Positions 1 to 9,731 are shown, counted from the first letter of the stretch. The stretch is DNA of 64,000 nucleotides from Isoptericola dokdonensis DS-3 (GCF_001636295.1 NZ_CP014209.1:744001-808000), one strand, 5' to 3'. Notes: generated by a model not told the origin, from the letters alone. Program-made: numbers and translations.

Positions 1-702
1 CCGCGCACCCCGGGAGTTGAGGAACAGCGCGGGGGTGCTGCGGCCGGCGCCGTCGGCGACCAGCACGGGCCGGGCGCGCACGCGGTACGCGTCGACGGCG
101 TCGCGGGCGTACGAGCCGACCGGCACGATGCGCTCCTTGCTGCCTTTGCCGAGCAGCCGCACGACGGCGTCCTCGTGGGTGACGTCGTCGACGTCGAGGC
201 CGACGACCTCGCTGATGCGTCCCCCCGTGGAGTACAGGAGCTCGAGCAGGGCACGGTCGCGCAGCGCCGCCGGCGTGTCGCCCGCCGAGGCCGCCTCGAG
301 CAGCCGGGCCACGGCGTCCACGCTCAGCGCGTGCGGCAGCCGCCGGTGCTGGCTGGGCGCCGTCACCCGCGCGGACGGGTCGTCGACGGCGAGGCCTTCC
401 GCCTGGGCGAAGCGGTGCAGCCCCCGCACGGCCGCGAGCGCCCGCGCGGCCGACGCCGCCGAGAGCGCCCGCCCCCCGTCGGACCCCTCGCGCAGGGCGG
501 TGACGTACTCGCCGACGTCGGCGGGGCCGACCGCCCCGAGGTCGGTGCGGCCGAGGGTGGTGAGGTACGCGGTGTACCGGGCGAGGTCGCGCCGGTACGC
601 GGTGGTCGTGTTGGCCGAGAGCCCTCGCTCGACGCGCAGGTGGGCGAGGTAGTCGCCCAGCGCGGAGTCCAGCGCGGACGCGTTCTCGGTGGTGGCGCTC
701 AC
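1..702 (-). CDS. xerD: XerD-type tyrosine recombinase, C-terminus cut by the window edge
   Basis: Site-specific recombinase that, in its family, resolves chromosome dimers at dif sites. The 234 residues present cover the N-terminal SAM-like core-binding domain (about 10-105) and the start of the catalytic domain. The first catalytic Arg is R162 in STGGRISEV, and the beta-hairpin Lys is K186 in LLGKGSKER. The HxLRH, His/Trp and Tyr elements lie outside the window. The GTG at 702 is the first usable start, since the nearby upstream ATG codons run into a stop. CATGAT sits six bases upstream of this GTG, so the mRNA may be leaderless. A housekeeping XerD fits better than a phage integrase because the neighbours are core genes and no att-like repeat is visible. 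XerC cannot be excluded from this fragment. Confidence 0.85.
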   Translation of the reverse strand, partial: MSATTENASALDSALGDYLAHLRVERGLSANTTTAYRRDLARYTAYLTTLGRTDLGAVGPADVGEYVTALREGSDGGRALSAASAARALAAVRGLHRFAQAEGLAVDDPSARVTAPSQHRRLPHALSVDAVARLLEAASAGDTPAALRDRALLELLYSTGGRISEVVGLDVDDVTHEDAVVRLLGKGSKERIVPVGSYARDAVDAYRVRARPVLVADGAGRSTPALFLNSRGAR

Positions 703-716
703 GCGCCCATCATGCC

Positions 717-737
717 CCGGCGGGCGGTGCCCGCCGG
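717..737 (-). terminator. Hairpin between ctaB and xerD
   Basis: Perfect 9-bp inverted repeat CCGGCGGGC/GCCCGCCGG with a 3-base loop, 45 bases past the ctaB stop and just before xerD. It has no T tract, so termination is inferred from position and stem strength only. Confidence 0.4.
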
Positions 738-781
738 CCGGGTCCGGCGGCGCGGCGCGGCGGACGCCCGGGTGGCGCCGG

Positions 782-1750
782 TCAGAACGGGAGGAAGACG
801 TCGACGGCGACGGCGACGAACAGCAGCGTCAGGTAGGTGATGGAGGCGTGGAACACCTTCATCGCACCCGGGCCCTTGGTGGTGCGGCCCTGCGCCTTGC
901 GCAGCATCGAGACGGTGAGCCAGAGGAACCAGCCACCCAGTCCGGCGGCGGCGGCGGTGTAGGCCCACGACATGTCGGCGAGCGGCACCAGTGCGAGCGA
1001 GCAGGCCACCATCGCGATGGTGTGACCCAGCATCTCGGCGGCCACGCGCCGGTCGGAGGCGACCACGGGGAGCATCGGCACCCCGGCGGCGGCGTAGTCC
1101 TTCTTGAACTTCACCGACAGCGGCCAGTAGTGCGGCGGCGTCCAGAAGAAGATGACGCCGAACAGCGCGACCGCGGCCCAGTCGAGGGAACCGGTGACCG
1201 CCGCCCACCCGATGAACACGGGCATGCAGCCCGCGATGCCGCCCCACACGATGTTCTGCGGCGTGCGCCGCTTGAGGATCATCGTGTAGCCGACGACGTA
1301 GATCGCGATGGCGCCGAACGTCAGCCAGGCCGCCGCCGGGTTGACCAGCCACGCGAACCACACGAGCGAGACGGCCCCGAGCGCCGTGGCGAAGATCAGC
1401 GCGTCGCGCGGCCGGATCTCCCCGGTGACGAGCGGGCGCCGCTTGGTGCGGTTCATCACCGAGTCGATGTCGCGGTCGAGGTAGCAGTTGAACGCGTTGG
1501 CCGAGCCCGCGGCGAGCGCGCCGCCGATCAGCGTCTTCACGACGAGCCAGAGGTCGGGCAGCCCGTTCTCCGCGAGGATCATCGTGGGCACCGTGGTGAC
1601 CAGGAGCAGCTCGATGATGCGGGGCTTGGTCAGGGCCACGTAGGCGCCCACGCGGTCGCGCCACCCGGCCCGGTTCGAGCCGTCGGTGCGGTGCACGGCG
1701 GCGCGGGTCGTCGCCGACGGGGTGGACGTCGTGCTGCGGGGTGTGCTCAC
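782..1750 (-). CDS. ctaB: Heme o synthase (protoheme IX farnesyltransferase)
   Basis: Membrane prenyltransferase that farnesylates heme b to heme o for haem-copper oxidase assembly. The 322-residue product has the UbiA-family Asp-rich motif NxxxDxxxD at N88, D92 and D96, followed by the TKRRPL block. The conserved [12 protein letters not shown] segment is at 155-166. Multiple hydrophobic helices fill the rest, and the length is normal. The first ~30 residues are Ser/Thr-rich and poorly conserved in the family, so the GTG at 1750 is the longest choice and a start slightly downstream is possible. The gene is divergent from the pentose-phosphate operon, a common actinobacterial arrangement. Confidence 0.95.
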   Translation of the reverse strand: MSTPRSTTSTPSATTRAAVHRTDGSNRAGWRDRVGAYVALTKPRIIELLLVTTVPTMILAENGLPDLWLVVKTLIGGALAAGSANAFNCYLDRDIDSVMNRTKRRPLVTGEIRPRDALIFATALGAVSLVWFAWLVNPAAAWLTFGAIAIYVVGYTMILKRRTPQNIVWGGIAGCMPVFIGWAAVTGSLDWAAVALFGVIFFWTPPHYWPLSVKFKKDYAAAGVPMLPVVASDRRVAAEMLGHTIAMVACSLALVPLADMSWAYTAAAAGLGGWFLWLTVSMLRKAQGRTTKGPGAMKVFHASITYLTLLFVAVAVDVFLPF

Positions 1751-2091
1751 GCGCGTGCTGGCTTCCGATCGCGGGGACGGACTGGGGCGGGACCATGCTA
1801 CGACGTCGCCGCACCTCCCACCCGCCGCGACCGGGTCCGGGACCTGTGAGAAAGGCCCGGCGGCGTCCGGTGGCGACGCTCACATCGTGGGACGTTCTGC
1901 GATGGTGAACGCGCCGTCGGACGCTCCCCGCTACTGTGGAGGAGCACACCGCAGGGCACTGGTGCCGTCGAGCGCGCCGTCCTGTGCGTTGCGCCCGGCC
2001 CCGGGTCCTCGCCGCCGGGCAGGACCGCCACGCCCGGCACCGGCACAGCAAGCATCCCGGGGCGACGCCTCGGGCCAGGAAAGAGGCATTC
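1751..2091. other. Divergent ctaB/tkt intergenic region, 341 bp
   Basis: Holds no convincing gene. A 60-codon minus-strand frame inside it resembles nothing I know. TAGCAT read on the minus strand at 1801-1796 could be a ctaB -10 element, and TACTGT at 1931-1936 a tkt -10. Neither has a good -35 partner. Promoters for both operons must lie here. Confidence 0.4.
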
Positions 2092-4257
2092 GTGAACGCG
2101 TTCGACCCCGCACTGACGCCCCTCGAGTGGAACGACCTCGACACGCGCGCGGTCAGCTCCATCAAGGCGCTGGCCGCCGACGCCGTGGAGAAGGTCGGCA
2201 ACGGCCACCCCGGTACCGCCATCTCGCTCGCCCCCGCGGCGTACCTGCTGTTCCAGAAGACGATGCGGCACGACCCGGCGGACCCGCACTGGGTCGGGCG
2301 CGACCGCTTCGTGCTGTCCGCCGGCCACTCGTCCCTCACCCTGTACCTGCAGCTGTTCCTCGCGGGCTACGGCATGGAGATGGACGACATCGCCGCGCTG
2401 CGCACCTGGGGCTCGCAGACCCCCGGTCACCCCGAGTTCCGGCACACCCGGGGCGTCGAGATCACGACCGGCCCGCTCGGCCAGGGTCTCGCCAGCGCCG
2501 TCGGCATGGCCTTCGCTGCGCGCCGCGAGCGGGGTCTGCTCGACCCCGACGCCGCGCCCGGCACCTCGCCGTTCGACCACCACGTGTACGTCATCGCCTC
2601 CGACGGCGACCTGCAGGAGGGCGTCACGTCCGAGGCGTCGTCGCTCGCGGGTCACCAGCAGCTCGGGAACCTCGTCGTGATCTGGGACGACAACAAGATC
2701 TCGATCGAGGACGACACCGACATCGCCTTCACCGAGGACGTCCTGGCCCGCTACGCGGCCTACGGCTGGCACACCCAGCGCGTCGACTGGACCGGCGGCG
2801 GCACCGGCTACGCCGAGGACGTCGAGGGCCTGGCCGCCGCGCTGGACGCGGCCCGTGCCGAGACCGGCAAGCCGTCGATCATCGCCCTGCGGACCATCAT
2901 CGGCTGGCCGTCGCCCACCAAGCAGAACACCGGCGGCATCCACGGCTCCGCCATGGGTGCGGACGAGGTCGCCGGCCTCAAGACGGCCCTCGGGCTCGAC
3001 CCGGAGGCGACCTTCGCGATCGACGACGAGGTCCTGGCCCACACCCGCGCCGTCGCGCAGCACCAGTCCGCGCAGCGCGAGGCCTGGGACACCGCCTTCG
3101 CGGCGTGGAAGACCGCCTCCCCCGCGGGCGCCGCCCTGCTGGAGCGCCTGACGGCCCGCGAGCTGCCCGAGGGCTGGGCCGACTCCCTGCCCGCGTTCGA
3201 GGCCTCGGCCAAGGGTGTCGCCACCCGCGCGGCGTCCGGCAAGGTGCTGTCCGCCCTCGCCGACGTCCTGCCCGAGCTGTGGGGCGGGTCCGCCGACCTC
3301 GCCGGCTCGAACAACACCACGATGGACGGCGCCGAGTCGTTCGTCCCGGTCGAGCACGCCACGAAGAAGTTCCCGGGCAACCCGTTCGGCCGCACCCTGC
3401 ACTTCGGGATCCGCGAGCACGCGATGGGCTCGATCCTCAACGGCATCGTCCTGCACGGGCTGACCCGCCCCTACGGCGGCACGTTCCTGCAGTTCTCCGA
3501 CTACATGCGCGCGTCGGTGCGTCTCGCCGCGCTCATGGAGATCCCCTCGACGTTCGTGTGGACCCACGACTCGATCGGCCTCGGCGAGGACGGCCCCACC
3601 CACCAGCCGGTGGAGCACCTCGCCGCGCTGCGCGCCATCCCCGGCCTCGACGTCGTGCGCCCCGCGGACGCCAACGAGACCGCCTGGGCCTGGCGCGGGA
3701 TCCTCGAGAACACGTCGAACCCGGCCGGCATCATCCTCACGCGCCAGAACGTCCCGACGTTCCCGCGCGGGACCGACGGCTTCGCCGGCGCCGAGGGCAC
3801 CCTCCGCGGCGGCTACACCCTCCTGGACACGGACGGCACCCCCGACGTCGTCCTCGTCGGCACCGGCTCCGAGGTGCAGCTCGCCGTCGAGGCGCGCGAC
3901 CTGCTCGCCGCCGAGGGCGTCGCGGCGCGCGTCGTGTCGCTGCCGAGCCGGGAGTGGTTCGACAAGCAGGACGCCGCCTACCGCGAGTCCGTGCTGCCGC
4001 CGTCGGTCAAGGCCCGCGTCTCGGTCGAGGCGGGCATCGCCCAGGGCTGGCGGGACATCGTCGGCGACGCCGGGCGCACCGTGTCGCTCGAGCACTACGG
4101 CGCCTCGGCCGACTACCAGACGCTGTACCGCGAGTTCGGCATCACCGCCGAGGCCGTCGCGGCCGCCGCGCGGGAGTCGATCGCCGCCGCCCGCGGCGGC
4201 GACACCCCGGGCGGTCCCGCCGCCCCGACCGAGGGTGGCGCAGGCGACCTCGCCTGA
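2092..4257 (+). CDS. tkt: Transketolase
   Basis: Thiamine-diphosphate enzyme that moves two-carbon ketol units in the non-oxidative pentose phosphate pathway. The 721-residue product shows GNGHPG (H39), SAGHS (H79), the diphosphate-binding motif SDGDLQEG beginning near residue 170 and ending in a DDNK segment, and the catalytic Glu E442 in GIREHAMG. The central pyrimidine-binding and C-terminal domains are complete. The GTG at 2092 is chosen because AGGAAAGAGG precedes it at good spacing and the protein then begins, as usual, shortly before the NDLDTRAV helix. It is the first gene of the forward operon tkt-tal-zwf-opcA-pgl. Confidence 0.97.
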   Translation: MNAFDPALTPLEWNDLDTRAVSSIKALAADAVEKVGNGHPGTAISLAPAAYLLFQKTMRHDPADPHWVGRDRFVLSAGHSSLTLYLQLFLAGYGMEMDDIAALRTWGSQTPGHPEFRHTRGVEITTGPLGQGLASAVGMAFAARRERGLLDPDAAPGTSPFDHHVYVIASDGDLQEGVTSEASSLAGHQQLGNLVVIWDDNKISIEDDTDIAFTEDVLARYAAYGWHTQRVDWTGGGTGYAEDVEGLAAALDAARAETGKPSIIALRTIIGWPSPTKQNTGGIHGSAMGADEVAGLKTALGLDPEATFAIDDEVLAHTRAVAQHQSAQREAWDTAFAAWKTASPAGAALLERLTARELPEGWADSLPAFEASAKGVATRAASGKVLSALADVLPELWGGSADLAGSNNTTMDGAESFVPVEHATKKFPGNPFGRTLHFGIREHAMGSILNGIVLHGLTRPYGGTFLQFSDYMRASVRLAALMEIPSTFVWTHDSIGLGEDGPTHQPVEHLAALRAIPGLDVVRPADANETAWAWRGILENTSNPAGIILTRQNVPTFPRGTDGFAGAEGTLRGGYTLLDTDGTPDVVLVGTGSEVQLAVEARDLLAAEGVAARVVSLPSREWFDKQDAAYRESVLPPSVKARVSVEAGIAQGWRDIVGDAGRTVSLEHYGASADYQTLYREFGITAEAVAAAARESIAAARGGDTPGGPAAPTEGGAGDLA

Positions 4258-4270
4258 CCAGCCGTAGATT

Positions 4271-4306
4271 CCGAGGTGGGGCCCACGTCCCGGCGCCCCA
4301 CCTCGG
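4271..4306 (+). terminator. Intercistronic hairpin between tkt and tal
   Basis: Perfect 11-bp inverted repeat CCGAGGTGGGG/CCCCACCTCGG, extendable by one G-C pair, with a loop of about 12 bases. It lies directly after the tkt stop and has no T tract. It may be a partial terminator or an mRNA 3'-end stabiliser that sets the tkt/tal ratio. Confidence 0.4.
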
Positions 4307-4370
4307 GATCTCCCTCGCCGACCCCGTGTCGGTGCACGCCGGGACCCCAGGTACGACGAGAGGACTTCTG

Positions 4371-5489
4371 ATGACGCAGGCCACCGTCCCCGGACCCATC
4401 GACGACCTCACCCGCGCGGGTGTCTCGGTGTGGCTCGACGACCTCTCCCGTGAACGCCTCCGCAGCGGCAACCTCGCCGAGCTCGTCGCGACCCGCGGCG
4501 TCGTGGGCGTCACGACCAACCCCACCATCTTCGCGGGCGCGCTGTCCGGCGGTGACGCGTACGACGCCGCCCTGGCGGAGCTGACCGGCACCGACGTCGA
4601 GGCCGCCGTCGAGCGCATCACCACCGACGACGTCCGCCAGGCCGCGGACGTCCTGCGCCCCGTGTACGACGCCACCGGCACCGTCGACGGCCGGGTCTCC
4701 ATCGAGGTCGACCCCCGCCTCGCCCGCGACACCGCCGCGACCGTGGCGACCGCCGAGCGCCTGTGGGCCACCGTCGACCGGCCGAACGTCATGATCAAGA
4801 TCCCCGCGACCGTGGAGGGGCTGCCGGCCATCACCGCCGCGCTCGCCCAGGGGATCAGCGTCAACGTGACCCTCATCTTCTCGATCGAGCGCTACCGCGC
4901 CGTCATGGACGCGTTCGTGACGGGCCTGGAGCAGGCCCGCGCGGCCGGGCACGACCTCGCCCCGATCGGCTCGGTCGCCTCGTTCTTCGTCTCCCGGGTG
5001 GACGCCGCGGTCGACGCGGCCCTCACCGACGTAGGCACGCCGGAGGCCCTCGCGCTGCGCGGCCGCGCCGCGATCGCCAACGCCCGTCTCGCCCACGCCG
5101 CCTACGCGGAGGTCTTCGCCTCCGACCGGTGGCAGGCGCTGGCCGCCGCGGGCGCGCACCCGCAGCGCCCGCTCTGGGCGTCGACCGGGGTGAAGAACCC
5201 CGACTACCCCGACACCCTGTACGTGACCGAGCTGGTCGCCCCGGGCGTGGTCAACACCATGCCGCAGGGGACGCTCGACGCCGTGGCGGACCACGGCGAG
5301 ATCACCGGCGACACCGTGACCGGCCGCGGCGAGGAGGCCGCCGCGACCCTCGCCGCGGTCGAGGCGCAGGGGGTCTCGCTGGACGAGGTCACCGCGCAGC
5401 TCGAGGCCGAGGGCGTCACCAAGTTCGAGGTCAGCTGGGACGAGCTCCTCACGACGACCAAGACCGGCCTGGACGCCGCCGGCGCCTGA
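4371..5489 (+). CDS. tal: Transaldolase
   Basis: Transfers dihydroxyacetone units between sedoheptulose-7-phosphate and glyceraldehyde-3-phosphate in the cytosol. The 372-residue product has the Schiff-base Lys K143 in [12 protein letters not shown], the upstream VTTNPTIF segment and the downstream NVTLIFS strand, all typical of the long actinobacterial transaldolases. The ATG at 4371 follows AGAGGACTTCTG, a good ribosome site. It is the second gene of the pentose-phosphate operon. Glucose-6-phosphate isomerase, which some relatives carry next to tal, is not present here. Confidence 0.97.
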   Translation: MTQATVPGPIDDLTRAGVSVWLDDLSRERLRSGNLAELVATRGVVGVTTNPTIFAGALSGGDAYDAALAELTGTDVEAAVERITTDDVRQAADVLRPVYDATGTVDGRVSIEVDPRLARDTAATVATAERLWATVDRPNVMIKIPATVEGLPAITAALAQGISVNVTLIFSIERYRAVMDAFVTGLEQARAAGHDLAPIGSVASFFVSRVDAAVDAALTDVGTPEALALRGRAAIANARLAHAAYAEVFASDRWQALAAAGAHPQRPLWASTGVKNPDYPDTLYVTELVAPGVVNTMPQGTLDAVADHGEITGDTVTGRGEEAAATLAAVEAQGVSLDEVTAQLEAEGVTKFEVSWDELLTTTKTGLDAAGA

Positions 5490-5527
5490 CGTCCACCCAC
5501 GTACGAGACACGAGAGACGGGGCACCC

Positions 5528-7069
5528 GTGAGACCGGCCAAGATCACCGCCGAGCACAACCCGCTGCGCGACCCGCTCGACCTGCGCCTCCCGAGGATCG
5601 CCGGCCCCTGCGGCCTCGTGATTTTCGGGGTCACCGGCGACCTGTCGCGCAAGAAGCTGATGCCCGCGGTCTACGACCTCGCCAACCGGGGGCTCCTGCC
5701 CCCGGGTTTCGCGCTCACCGGCTTCGCCCGTCGCGACTGGGCCGACGAGGACTTCGCGCAGGTCGTCCACGACGCCGTCAAGCAGCACGCGCGCACGCCG
5801 TTCCGCGAGGAGACCTGGCAGCAGCTCGCCGAGGGCATCCGGTTCGTGCAGGGCAGCTTCGACGACCCCGAGGCGTTCGAGGAGCTGCGCCGCACGGTGG
5901 AGACCCTGGACGCCGAGCGCGGCACCGGCGGCAACCACGCCTTCTACCTGTCGGTGCCGCCCAGCGCGTTCCCCCTGGTGTGCGAGCAGCTCTCGGCCTC
6001 GGGGCTGTCGCGGTCGGAGCCGGACGCCTGGCGCCGTGTCGTCATCGAGAAGCCCTTCGGGCACGACCTCGAGTCCGCCCAGGAGCTCGACAGCGTCGTG
6101 AGCCAGGTCTTCGAGCCGGAGTCGGTGTTCCGCATCGACCACTACCTGGGCAAGGAGACCGTCCAGAACATCCTGGCGCTGCGGTTCGCGAACCAGATGT
6201 TCGAGCCGCTGTGGAACAGCGGCTACGTCGACCACGTGCAGATCACGATGGCCGAGGACATCGGCATCGGCGGCCGCGCCAGCTACTACGACGGCGTCGG
6301 CGCCGCGCGCGACGTCATCCAGAACCACCTGCTCCAGCTCCTCGCGCTCGTCGCGATGGAGGAGCCGGTGAACTTCGACGCCGCCGCGCTGCGCGCCGAG
6401 AAGATCAAGGTGCTGTCCTCCGTCCGGCTCCCCCGCGACCTGTCCCGGCACACCGCACGCGGCCAGTACGCGGCGGCGTGGCAGGGCGGCGAGCAGGTCG
6501 TCGGGTTCCTCGAGGAGGAGGGCTTCAACCCCGACTCCACGACCGAGACGTACGCCGCCGTGCGACTGGACATCGACAACCGCCGCTGGGCGGGCGTCCC
6601 GTTCTACCTGCGCAGCGGCAAGCGGCTGGGCCGGCGCGTCACCGAGGTCGCGGTCGTCTTCAAGAAGGCGCCGCACCTGCCCTTCGAGACCTCCCTCACC
6701 TCCGACCTGGGCAGCAACGCCCTGGTCATCCGGGTGCAGCCCGACGAGGGCGTCACCCTGCGCTTCGGCGCGAAGGTGCCGGGCACCGCGATGGAGGTCC
6801 GCGACGTCACGATGGACTTCGGCTACGGCCACTCCTTCACGGAGTCGTCCCCGGAGGCCTACGAGCGGCTCATCCTCGACGTGCTCCTCGGCGACCCGCC
6901 GCTGTTCCCCACGCGCGAGGAGGTCGAGCTGTCCTGGAAGATCCTCGACCCGGTGATCGACCACTGGGCCGGCAAGGGCCGCCCCGAGCCGTACCCGTCG
7001 GGCTCGTGGGGTCCGCCGTCCGCCGACGCCATGATGGCCCGCGACGGCCGCACCTGGCGCCGACCCTGA
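5528..7069 (+). CDS. zwf: Glucose-6-phosphate 1-dehydrogenase
   Basis: First oxidative step of the pentose phosphate pathway, giving 6-phosphogluconolactone and NAD(P)H. The 513-residue product has the Rossmann fingerprint GVTGDLSRKK near residue 37 and the substrate-binding, catalytic RIDHYLGKE block containing H205. Length is normal. The GTG at 5528 follows a GAGACGGGG stretch 38 bases after the tal stop, which places the protein start close to that of relatives (RPAKITAEHNPLRDP). Co-transcription with opcA downstream fits the OpcA requirement for activity known in actinobacteria and cyanobacteria. Confidence 0.97.
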   Translation: MRPAKITAEHNPLRDPLDLRLPRIAGPCGLVIFGVTGDLSRKKLMPAVYDLANRGLLPPGFALTGFARRDWADEDFAQVVHDAVKQHARTPFREETWQQLAEGIRFVQGSFDDPEAFEELRRTVETLDAERGTGGNHAFYLSVPPSAFPLVCEQLSASGLSRSEPDAWRRVVIEKPFGHDLESAQELDSVVSQVFEPESVFRIDHYLGKETVQNILALRFANQMFEPLWNSGYVDHVQITMAEDIGIGGRASYYDGVGAARDVIQNHLLQLLALVAMEEPVNFDAAALRAEKIKVLSSVRLPRDLSRHTARGQYAAAWQGGEQVVGFLEEEGFNPDSTTETYAAVRLDIDNRRWAGVPFYLRSGKRLGRRVTEVAVVFKKAPHLPFETSLTSDLGSNALVIRVQPDEGVTLRFGAKVPGTAMEVRDVTMDFGYGHSFTESSPEAYERLILDVLLGDPPLFPTREEVELSWKILDPVIDHWAGKGRPEPYPSGSWGPPSADAMMARDGRTWRRP

Positions 7070-7094
7070 CCCGCCGGCACGAAGGAGCACTCCC

Positions 7095-8030
7095 ATGATC
7101 ATCGACATGCCGGACACCACCGCCAACAAGGTGAGCAAGCGGCTGGACCAGCTCCGCGACGAGGGCGGCGCCGTCGCCCTCGGGCGCGTCCTCACCCTCG
7201 TCGTGGTCGCGGCCGAGGCGGACGTCGAGTCCGCCGTCGACGCCGCCAACGAGGCGAGCCACGAGCACCCGTGCCGGGTCGTCGTGGTGGCGCCGTTGGA
7301 CGAGGTCAGCAGCACCGGCCGGGTGGACGCCCAGATCCGCGTGGGCGGCGACGCCGGCGCGTCCGAGGTCGTCGTGCTGCGCTGCACCGACCCGCTGCGC
7401 GACCACCCCGACACCCTCGTCATGCCGTTGCTGCTGCCCGACGCCCCCATCGTGGTCTGGTGGCCGGCGGACGGCCCCGTCGCCCCGGCGTCCGACCCGC
7501 TGGGCGCGATGGCGCAACGCCGCATCACCGACTCCACGACGTCCGACGAGCCCGTGGCGATGCTCGCCCGCCTCGCGGAGTCGTTCACCGAGGGCGACAC
7601 CGACCTCGCCTGGGCACGCGTGACCCTGTGGCGCGGCCTCATCGCGGCAGCCCTCGACCAGCCGCCGTACGAGGCGGTGACGGCCGTGCGGGTGGAGGGT
7701 CAGGCGGGCCACACGTCCCTCGACCTGCTCGCGGCGTGGTTGGGCGTCAAGCTCAAGTGCCCGGCCACGGTCGTGCGCACCGGCGGCGAGGACGCCATCA
7801 CCCGCGTCGTGCTGGAGCGCAAGGAGGGGCCGATCGTCCTCGACCGCCCCGACGGCCGCGTCGTCACCATCAGCCAGCCCGGCAAGCCGGAGCGGCACAT
7901 GGCGCTCCCGATCCGCGCGCTGTCCGAGGCCCTCATCGAGGAGCTCCGCCGGCTCGACCCGGACGAGATCTACGGCCAGGTGCTCCGCCGCGGCCTCGGC
8001 CGCGTCGAGACCGTCGAGGCGGGAGCATGA
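7095..8030 (+). CDS. opcA: Glucose-6-phosphate dehydrogenase assembly protein OpcA
   Basis: Accessory factor that promotes assembly or activation of Zwf. It has no catalytic motif of its own. The 311-residue product begins MIIDMPDTTANKVSKRLDQL and contains the conserved HPCRVVVV and APIVVWWPADGP segments, the latter a hallmark of the family. The ATG at 7095 follows GAAGGAG eight bases upstream. The TGA stop overlaps the pgl ATG by four bases, so the two are translationally coupled. It always travels with zwf in this phylum, as it does here. Confidence 0.95.
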   Translation: MIIDMPDTTANKVSKRLDQLRDEGGAVALGRVLTLVVVAAEADVESAVDAANEASHEHPCRVVVVAPLDEVSSTGRVDAQIRVGGDAGASEVVVLRCTDPLRDHPDTLVMPLLLPDAPIVVWWPADGPVAPASDPLGAMAQRRITDSTTSDEPVAMLARLAESFTEGDTDLAWARVTLWRGLIAAALDQPPYEAVTAVRVEGQAGHTSLDLLAAWLGVKLKCPATVVRTGGEDAITRVVLERKEGPIVLDRPDGRVVTISQPGKPERHMALPIRALSEALIEELRRLDPDEIYGQVLRRGLGRVETVEAGA

Positions 8031-8791
8031 GCACCCGGCTCGTCGTGGTCCACCCCGACGCCGGCGTCCTGGCCGCCGCGACCGCCGCACGCCTCCTGAC
8101 CCGCGTCCTGGACGCGCAGTCGGTGCACTCCCCCGTCCACGTGGTGCTCACGGGCGGGACGGTGGGGATCCGCACGCTCGCCGAGGTGGCCGCCAGCCCG
8201 CTGCGGACCGCGGTCGACTGGTCCGGCGTCCACCTGTGGTGGGGCGACGAACGGTTCCTGCCCGCCGGGGACCCCGACCGCAACGAGACGCAGGCCCGCG
8301 AGGCCCTGCTCGACCTGCTCGTCGCGGAGCACGGGCTGCCGGCGGCGAACGTGCACGCGGTGCCCGGGCCCGGCGAGGGCCCCGCGGACGTCACGACCCC
8401 GGAGGAGTCGGCGGCCGCGTACGCGCGCACCCTCGCCGCGCACGCCGTCCCCGGCGAGCCCGTGCCCGCGTTCGACGTGCTGATGCTCGGCATGGGCCCG
8501 GACGGGCACGTCGCGTCCCTGTTCCCGCACCACGCGGGCCTGGAGGCGCCCGGCAGCACGGCGGGGGTCCACGGCTCCCCCAAGCCGCCGTCCGAGCGGG
8601 TCACCCTGACGTTCGCGGCGATCGGTGCCGCCCAGGAGGTCTGGATCGTGGCCGCCGGGGCCGAGAAGGCCGCACAGGCCGCCGCGGCGCTCTCCGGAGG
8701 GCCCGTCACCCAGGTGCCCGCGGTGCGGGCGGTGGGCCACCGGCGCACCCTCTGGCTGCTCGACGCCGCCGCGGCGTCCGAGCACCGCTGA
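8027..8791 (+). CDS. pgl: 6-phosphogluconolactonase
   Basis: Hydrolyses 6-phosphoglucono-lactone to 6-phosphogluconate. The 254-residue product is the DevB/Pgl type of the NagB-like fold. It has the LTGGTVG phosphate loop, VHLWWGDERFLP followed by DRNETQA, and LMLGMGPDGHVASLFP, whose His is the expected general base. The ATG lies within the opcA stop (ATGA), so translation is coupled. It is the last gene of the pentose-phosphate operon, followed after 28 bases by a strong hairpin shared with convergent rbpA. Confidence 0.95.
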   Translation: MSTRLVVVHPDAGVLAAATAARLLTRVLDAQSVHSPVHVVLTGGTVGIRTLAEVAASPLRTAVDWSGVHLWWGDERFLPAGDPDRNETQAREALLDLLVAEHGLPAANVHAVPGPGEGPADVTTPEESAAAYARTLAAHAVPGEPVPAFDVLMLGMGPDGHVASLFPHHAGLEAPGSTAGVHGSPKPPSERVTLTFAAIGAAQEVWIVAAGAEKAAQAAAALSGGPVTQVPAVRAVGHRRTLWLLDAAAASEHR

Positions 8792-8819
8792 CGGCGCGCG
8801 CGAGCACACGCGAACGACG

Positions 8820-8855
8820 AAGGAGGGGCGGGCCCGCACGGGCCCGCCCCTCCTT
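8820..8855. terminator. Bidirectional hairpin between pgl and rbpA
   Basis: A 17-bp perfect inverted repeat, AAGGAGGGGCGGGCCCG and its complement, with a 2-base centre, lies between the convergent stops of pgl and rbpA. The A and T bases at its ends give short tails on both strands, so it can serve both genes. Confidence 0.75.
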
Positions 8856-8863
8856 GTCTCCGG

Positions 8864-9232
8864 TCACGCGCGGCTGGTCGCGAACCCCCGGCGACGCGCC
8901 CGCAACGTGGCGAGCGCCTCCTCCAGGAGAGCCGCACCGTCCTCCTCCGAGCGCCGCTCCTTCACGTACGCCAGGTGCGTCTTGTACGGCTCGTTGCGGA
9001 TCGGCGCCGGCGGGTTCGCGCGGTCCTGACCGGCGGGGAACCCGCAGCGCGGGCAGTCCCACACCTCCGGCGGCTCGACCTCGTCGAGCAGCGCGAAGCT
9101 CGGTCGGATCTCGTGCCCGTTGAGGCACCAGTACGAGACCGTCCGACGGGGGGCCGCCTCACCGCGCTCCTGCTCCCCCAGGGGCCCCGCCCCGACGCGG
9201 GAGCCACGGATGGCATGTCCGGCTGATACCAC
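8864..9232 (-). CDS. rbpA: RNA polymerase-binding protein RbpA
   Basis: Actinobacterial RNA polymerase accessory protein that binds the principal sigma factor and stabilises open complexes. The 122-residue product has the family N-terminus AIRGSRVGAGP, the core YWCLNGHEIRPSF and DCPRCGFPAG with its paired cysteines, and the C-terminal sigma-interacting helix KTHLAYVKERRS. The GTG at 9232 gives the usual start shortly before GHAIRGSRVGAG, and AGGTGAGGA lies just upstream. A palindrome at 9256-9271 sits in the probable promoter region (listed separately). It is the only transcription-machinery gene in this block. Confidence 0.95.
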   Translation of the reverse strand: MVSAGHAIRGSRVGAGPLGEQERGEAAPRRTVSYWCLNGHEIRPSFALLDEVEPPEVWDCPRCGFPAGQDRANPPAPIRNEPYKTHLAYVKERRSEEDGAALLEEALATLRARRRGFATSRA

Positions 9233-9255
9233 GTGTCGTCCTCACCTTCGATCTA

Positions 9256-9271
9256 GTGGGAGTGCTCCCAC
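9256..9271. promoter_or_regulatory. GTGGGAGTGCTCCCAC palindrome, CebR/CelR-like operator
   Basis: Inverted repeat with 7-bp arms and a 2-base centre, 24 bases upstream of the rbpA start. LacI-family cellulose-utilisation repressors of actinobacteria (CebR, CelR) bind TGGGAGCGCTCCCA. The inner 14 bases here differ by one central base. Binding is inference, and it could instead be a site for another regulator. Confidence 0.4.
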
Positions 9272-9322
9272 GGACGAACCTCGGCCCGGACCGACGGCCG
9301 GGCGCGGATCCGGATGGTGCCG

Positions 9323-9568
9323 TCAGCCCACCTTGGTGGCGAGACCCAGCAGGACGATGACCACCGTCCAGACCAGGGCGATGCCGATCGTGATCCTGTT
9401 GAGGTTCCGCTCGGCGACGCCCGAGCTGCCCGCCGCGCTGGAGATCCCCCCGCCGAACATGTCGGACAGGCCCCCGCCCTTGCCCTTGTGCATGAGGATG
9501 AGCAGGATGAGGAACGCGCTGGTGAGGACCAGCAGAACCTTCAGGAGGATGATCAACGCGGCGAACAT
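9323..9568 (-). CDS. secG: Preprotein translocase subunit SecG
   Basis: Small SecYEG subunit that stimulates protein export. The 81-residue product has two transmembrane segments (about 4-25 and 59-78) around a cytoplasmic loop with the conserved LMHKGKGGGLSDMFGGG motif. The ATG at 9568 gives the usual short N-terminus. It follows tpiA on the minus strand after a hairpin, preserving the gap-pgk-tpiA-secG order common in actinobacteria. Confidence 0.95.
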   Translation of the reverse strand: MFAALIILLKVLLVLTSAFLILLILMHKGKGGGLSDMFGGGISSAAGSSGVAERNLNRITIGIALVWTVVIVLLGLATKVG

Positions 9569-9648
9569 GTGTCCTCGACTCTCGGTCGCCTTACGGCGGG
9601 CTGTCGGCGCCGGGGTTGCCCGGCGGGGTCAAGACTAGGTGAAGAGGA

Positions 9649-9698
9649 CCCCCTGTGGCGAACCCCTCATCCCGGGACGAGAGGGCCACCGCAGGGGG
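9649..9698 (-). terminator. Probable tpiA terminator
   Basis: Stem CCCCCTG/CAGGGGG at 9649-9655 and 9692-9698, continued inside by G-C pairs and by CCCTC/GAGGG. On the minus strand it is followed by a pyrimidine stretch (TCCTCTT). It lies between the tpiA stop and secG. Confidence 0.5.
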
Positions 9699-9731
9699 CC
9701 GGTGAGGAGCAGCGCTCCCCGGGGGGCTACG

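Noticed and set aside
1..702. Recombinase gene as mark of a phage or integrative element
   Set aside because: Sequence and setting fit housekeeping XerD; no att repeats, cargo or composition shift nearby, and the tRNA at 41114 has no integrase or 3'-end repeat beside it.
1751..2091. Consensus promoters for ctaB and tkt
   Set aside because: Only isolated -10-like hexamers are visible, with no matching -35; not strong enough for separate entries.
1931..2113. 60-codon minus-strand frame between ctaB and tkt
   Set aside because: No recognisable domain, no good ribosome site, and it overlaps the tkt start; probably chance.
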